Part shown: positions 6,018 to 9,449 of the stretch, in pieces
Layout: each line of letters begins with the position of its first letter
How positions within the stretch are numbered: the stretch's first letter is position 1
Source: Flavobacteriales bacterium
GTDB lineage: Bacteria > Bacteroidota > Bacteroidia > Flavobacteriales > Flavobacteriaceae
Direction of reading: 5' to 3'
Assembly: GCA_011525065.1 (NCBI GenBank)
Contig: WTIY01000069.1
Span: 1-9,449 of the forward strand
Length of the DNA stretch: 9,449 nt
The notes under the pieces: generated by a model
Databases searched by the model: none
Seen by the model: the letters and a program-made list of their open reading frames with translations, nothing else
Told to the model about the DNA's origin: nothing
Program-made: the position numbers and the translations under genes

Positions 6018-7424
6018 TTAGTCAATAACGAGTTTAAGGCTTTGCTTATTGTCAACCGTGACCAGGTAAATTCCCGAGGTCAAATGGCTAACATCTAAAC
6101 GGACCTCTTGTTGATCGAACAATTGAGTGGACATCACTTTTTGGCCTAAAAGATTGTGGACCTCTATGCTCGAAATGGGTTGTTTCTTTGATCTAAGCGT
6201 TACAAAATCTTTCGTTGGGTTTGGACTCATCGTAAAGGCCTCGAGGGTTTGATCGTCAAGGCTGAAATTTTCTGATTTGACCAAGGTAAAACCGCCTTCA
6301 CCTGAAATCACGATGTTGCCACTTTCAAAAAATGGATAAACATTCCAGGTTCCATTAAAGTTCACATTGTCATTGGCAGGAAAAGTATCAAAGTAACCAA
6401 TTTCAGTCATCTGTTGGTTGGCAATATTCGATATATCAATTACCCGCATTCCACCACTGTAGTTGGCCAGATAATAACGATTGCCTTTGACGTAACCATT
6501 GTGATCGATTGAGGCAATGTTCCCAAAATATTGGAAAAAATAAAACGGTGCATCCAAATCTGAGACATCCGCGATGATGGTTCTGGTATTGAATCCAAAG
6601 GCGTTCTCATCCAGTTCGTCACCGATCAATAAGTAGCTCAAATCCTCGGTAAGCCAACTTTGATGGGTGTAATCGACACTCCCATAATTGATGGTCGAGA
6701 GCAGTTGAGGGTTGTTTTTGTTGGTTACATCCACTATAACGACCTCATTTTCATTACTGCCCACATAAATCTCACGGCCTTGATGATCTGGATCTGGACC
6801 ATCATAAATCACAACTTGAGCATCGTGAGTGTATCCACTTCCCGAGTATCCGCCTGCCGGTGTTGGATTGAGCGGATCGGAGATATCGATGAAATGTGCC
6901 CCACCACTAAAGGTGCTGGTCCCTACGGCATAGGCATAAGCGGTTTGCTGATTAATCACAAGGTTGTGCGCATTGCCAAACTGTCCGTAATGCGCATCTG
7001 CCGTAAAGGTTTCCGGTGGATTAGCCACGTTGCGCAAACGGGTTAAATCAAAAACTTGCATGCCGTGACCTCCGGCTTCGCTGACGATAAAGGCATAATT
7101 GTTATACACTTTAATGTCTCGCCATATGCTGGGTGAAGTATGGGTCGGCAGCTTTCCGAGATAGACAATATTCACTGGGTCAGAAATGTCGATAAAGGCG
7201 GTACCATTATCCAGTCCAACTAGAGCGTACTCCTTTCCGCTAGTTGGATCGGTCCAACCCCAAGAATCATTTCCGTCACCCGCATCCATTTGGGCTAAAA
7301 ATAATTTAGATTGCATGAAGTAGCCATCACAGGGATAGCCGAAAGACGAACCTCCATCACAAGGAAATTGGGCGGTCATGGTAGCCGTTACCAAAAGGGC
7401 AACAATCAAGTTAATTTTTCTCAT
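6018..7424 (-). CDS. Choice-of-anchor B family propeller protein with T9SS sorting domain (short paralogue)
   Basis: This 468-residue secreted protein has a cleavable signal peptide ending near TMTAQ (residue 19) and a cysteine pair C22/C32 (CDGG, GYPCDGY). A propeller-like region of LVIVD-type repeats runs from about 45 to 385, with repeated strands such as TAFIDISDPVN, MQVFDLTRL, HFIDISDPLNP, VVIVDVTNKNNPQ and MRVIDISNI. A C-terminal T9SS type A sorting domain covers about 398-468 (MSPNPTKDFV, then LLGQKV, SGIYLVTV, LKLVID). It matches the 'choice-of-anchor B' family, named for its varying anchor domains. It should pass the outer membrane by type IX secretion and be attached at the surface or released. 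The upstream gene encodes a paralogue collinear over the propeller. Nine histidines are shared by both. No enzymatic function is known to me. It lies 62 nt after the paralogue and 20 nt before the seven-repeat lipoprotein gene. Confidence 0.88.
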   Translation of the reverse strand: MRKINLIVALLVTATMTAQFPCDGGSSFGYPCDGYFMQSKLFLAQMDAGDGNDSWGWTDPTSGKEYALVGLDNGTAFIDISDPVNIVYLGKLPTHTSPSIWRDIKVYNNYAFIVSEAGGHGMQVFDLTRLRNVANPPETFTADAHYGQFGNAHNLVINQQTAYAYAVGTSTFSGGAHFIDISDPLNPTPAGGYSGSGYTHDAQVVIYDGPDPDHQGREIYVGSNENEVVIVDVTNKNNPQLLSTINYGSVDYTHQSWLTEDLSYLLIGDELDENAFGFNTRTIIADVSDLDAPFYFFQYFGNIASIDHNGYVKGNRYYLANYSGGMRVIDISNIANQQMTEIGYFDTFPANDNVNFNGTWNVYPFFESGNIVISGEGGFTLVKSENFSLDDQTLEAFTMSPNPTKDFVTLRSKKQPISSIEVHNLLGQKVMSTQLFDQQEVRLDVSHLTSGIYLVTVDNKQSLKLVID

Positions 7425-7486
7425 TTGGTCAATAGATTTAATGTTTGTCGTGATGCTGCTGATGCTGATCTTACTTCGATTTATGA

Positions 7487-9400
7487 TTACCGAACGATTA
7501 GTTTCTTGGTCGATCCATGATTAATCGACACAAAATACATTCCAGAAGGCAAGGCGGCCACATTCAATGACGCGCCAGCTTGGTCAACGGTCATGGGGAC
7601 GTCTACAACTTTTCCAGAGATTGAAAACAGCTCGATAGATTCAATGAGCCCATGATTTGAACTGATTTGGACCATTTCTCTTGCCGGGTTAGGGAACATG
7701 CTGAGCCCTTGAGTAAAGTAATCATCAAGACCAAGTTCTTCGACCGTCAAGACAAAACTACAGCTGTTTGTATTTCCAGATGGATCTGTTACTTCAAATT
7801 CCATGGTGTAGGTTCCCAGGACGAGTTGAGCACCTGCTGGTGGGGTTTGGGTTATACTAACAACTTCGCAATTGTCTGCAGCGGTAACGCCCATAGCCAA
7901 AAAGTTAGGAACAGTATAAAAGGTGGCTCCCGCTTCCGGAGTATCGGTCATGTCACCTGGACATTGAATCGATGGAGGGGTGTTATCAATTACAGTAACT
8001 TCTGTGGTACACGTGGCGGTATTTCCAGCCTGATCGGAAACCGTTAAGGTGACGGTAATGGGTCCGCCTACATCACTACAGCTGAAGATGTTCGGACTCA
8101 CCGTGGTAGAGTAAAATCCACTGTTGTCGCTGGAACCTCCGTCGACATTACTTCCCGTAATGGTTACATTTCCGGCCGTATCTAAAACCGCGGTATACGG
8201 GGCACAGACCGCTACAGGAGGCGTTGTATCTGTTCCGCTGACAGAGGCGCGCACCATAAAAAAGCCATTGTTGATGTCATTGATGTTGATGTTGCCACTG
8301 CTGAAAAATGGATAGACATTCCAAACGCCATCAAAACTGGTATTGTCGTTCGAAGGATAGGAGTCAAAAAATCCAATTTCATTGAGACTTCCAGGAGTTC
8401 CAATATTAGAGATATCAATAACCCGCATACCGGCCGTATAGCTCGATAAGTAGTATTTATTACCCACCACGTAGCCGTTGTGGTCAATGGACGGGTTGTT
8501 TGCAAAGTACTCATCGTGAAACACAGGATTGTCCAAATCCGTGTAATCTGCCACGATGGAGCGCGTGTTAAAGCCAAATCCTAATTCATCCAATTCATCA
8601 CCGATGATGAAATAACGCTGATCTTCAGTCAACCATCCCTGGTGCGTGTAGTCTACATTACTGTAGCTAAAGTCAGAAATGAGTTGCGGATTAGCTTTGT
8701 CGGTGATGTCGACGATCACCGCGCGATCTTCATTATTGCCGAAATACAGCTCTTTTCCTTGATGATCAGGATCAGGGCCATTATAAACGACAACTTGAGC
8801 GTCATGAGTATAGCCACTCCCTGAATAACCACCTTCGTCGAGTGGATTTAACGGATCCTGAATATTAACAAAATGAGGCCCGCCACTGTAGGTATTGGCG
8901 CCAACGGCATAGGCATATCCCGTAGCTTCATTAATTACTATGTTATGAGCGCTGCCAAAACTTCCAAAATGGGCATCTTCTGTAAAGGTAGCCGGTGGAC
9001 TACTAACATTACGCAACCGTGTCAAATCAAAAACTTGCATGCCATGACCATTGGCCTCGCTGACCACAAAAGCATAGTTGTTGTAGACCTTGATGTCTCT
9101 CCAAGTACTCGATGAGGTGTGGGTAGGAAGCTTGCCCAAGTAAATTGGATTTACCGGATCACTAACATCGACAAACGCTGTTCCGTTGTTCAATCCTACC
9201 AACACGTATTCTGCACCGCCCTGTGGATCGGTCCATCCCCAAGAGTCGTTGGCTCGTGTGGCGTCAAAGGTAGACAGTGGAAAGTGAGAGAGCAGATCGT
9301 AGCCTTCACAAGGATAACCCCCTGACATGCCGCCAGAACATGGCTGTGCCGCAGAGGCTAAGGACATTAAAAAGATTGAAATAGTGGTTAAAATTCGCAT
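7487..9400 (-). CDS. Choice-of-anchor B family propeller protein with two Ig/HYR-like modules and T9SS sorting domain (long paralogue)
   Basis: The 637-residue product begins with a signal peptide ending near ASAAQ (residue 19) and the same Cys-Gly-rich motif as its neighbour (C21, C31). The LVIVD-type propeller spans about 45-385. Two extracellular modules follow: an Ig/HYR-like domain at about 391-470 (TPPVAVC, DTAGNVTITGSNVDGGSSDN, TVSDQAGNTATC) and an HYR domain at about 472-554 (NTPPSIQCPGDM, TAADNCEVVSITQTPPAG, TDPSGNTNSCSFVLTV). A T9SS sorting tail at about 567-637 begins MFPNPAREMV and ends KKLIVR. It is predicted to be surface-displayed through type IX secretion, with the modules acting as a spacer or adhesive stalk. 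The start at ATG 9400 gives a classic signal peptide. It is the first gene seen in the right-hand cluster and has a near-consensus promoter box just upstream. Function and ligand are unknown. Confidence 0.88.
   Translation of the reverse strand: MRILTTISIFLMSLASAAQPCSGGMSGGYPCEGYDLLSHFPLSTFDATRANDSWGWTDPQGGAEYVLVGLNNGTAFVDVSDPVNPIYLGKLPTHTSSSTWRDIKVYNNYAFVVSEANGHGMQVFDLTRLRNVSSPPATFTEDAHFGSFGSAHNIVINEATGYAYAVGANTYSGGPHFVNIQDPLNPLDEGGYSGSGYTHDAQVVVYNGPDPDHQGKELYFGNNEDRAVIVDITDKANPQLISDFSYSNVDYTHQGWLTEDQRYFIIGDELDELGFGFNTRSIVADYTDLDNPVFHDEYFANNPSIDHNGYVVGNKYYLSSYTAGMRVIDISNIGTPGSLNEIGFFDSYPSNDNTSFDGVWNVYPFFSSGNININDINNGFFMVRASVSGTDTTPPVAVCAPYTAVLDTAGNVTITGSNVDGGSSDNSGFYSTTVSPNIFSCSDVGGPITVTLTVSDQAGNTATCTTEVTVIDNTPPSIQCPGDMTDTPEAGATFYTVPNFLAMGVTAADNCEVVSITQTPPAGAQLVLGTYTMEFEVTDPSGNTNSCSFVLTVEELGLDDYFTQGLSMFPNPAREMVQISSNHGLIESIELFSISGKVVDVPMTVDQAGASLNVAALPSGMYFVSINHGSTKKLIVR
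7739..8230 (-). other. Ig/HYR-like double module, present only in the long paralogue
   Basis: This stretch encodes residues 391-554. Both halves follow the pattern TPP-x-x-x-C, a DN near the middle, and a closing TV(S/T)D-x-(A/S)GN-T-x-(S/T)C strand, each with paired cysteines. In the short paralogue the propeller runs almost directly into the sorting domain, so this segment was gained by one copy or lost by the other. Confidence 0.75.
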
Positions 9401-9420
9401 GTAGTTTTGATTTTGGGTCT

Positions 9421-9428
9421 TAAATATA
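9421..9428 (-). promoter_or_regulatory. Possible promoter box for the propeller / MbnP-like cluster
   Basis: The minus strand reads TATATTTA, one mismatch from the Bacteroidota -7 consensus TAnnTTTG, 20 nt upstream of the ATG at 9400. The -33 partner would fall at the right edge of the window and cannot be judged. The short leader length resembles that predicted for suf. Confidence 0.35.
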
Positions 9429-9449
9429 TTCGGGGGTAAAGCTAATGAA

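Noticed and set aside
6660..7046. Plus-strand open frame of 128 codons, and a similar one at 7667-8047
   Set aside because: Both are antisense to anchor-B genes. Related antisense frames recur at matching places in the two paralogues (for example 8642-8824), as expected from shared codons on the coding strand rather than from real genes.
7451..7467. Short direct repeat TGATGCTG twice between the anchor-B genes
   Set aside because: It is only 8 bp with one base between copies, too short to distinguish from chance in a 62-nt gap.
8212..8577. Minus-strand open frame of 121 codons in another frame
   Set aside because: It lies inside the long anchor-B gene and has low-complexity Thr/Ile/Met-rich composition, with no motif.

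Overview
The window looks like a piece of a Bacteroidota chromosome, most likely a marine or aquatic member of the Flavobacteriia or a related class. The evidence is the suf gene order with an extra lipoprotein gene, type IX secretion (T9SS) C-terminal sorting domains, HYR modules, weak or absent Shine-Dalgarno sequences at most starts, and a TAnnTTTG-type promoter box. Every gene I can support lies on the minus strand, so transcription runs from the right edge towards position 1. There is no gene-free stretch above about 120 bases, and I see no RNA gene, mobile element or CRISPR array.

Right block (9400 down to 2647): five exported proteins in a tight array. Two tandem paralogues come first. 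Both are 'choice-of-anchor B' LVIVD-type beta-propeller proteins with a signal peptide and a T9SS sorting tail; the first also carries two Ig/HYR-like modules between propeller and tail. Next come a lipoprotein made of seven tandem blades of about 58 residues, a lipoprotein of the MbnP type (copper-binding family), and a lipoprotein di-haem cytochrome c peroxidase of the MauG/MbnH type. In characterised MbnP/MbnH pairs the di-haem enzyme oxidises a tryptophan of MbnP to kynurenine, which is needed for copper binding. The adjacency here suggests the same chemistry outside methanotrophs and without visible methanobactin genes. The three propeller proteins may be surface partners of this pair; that is inference from position only.

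Left block (2531 down to 1): the suf operon for Fe-S cluster assembly, ordered sufA-like carrier, sufB, a small unrecognised lipoprotein, and the first 95 codons of sufC, cut by the window edge. Genes are 14 to 32 nt apart, and the lipoprotein overlaps sufC by 14 nt. The 115-nt gap between the blocks holds a possible weak terminator hairpin for the right block and a good -7 box for suf.

The most interesting material is the MbnP/MbnH-like pair with its propeller neighbours, the nine invariant histidines shared by the two anchor-B paralogues, and the exported lipoprotein embedded in a cytoplasmic Fe-S assembly operon.
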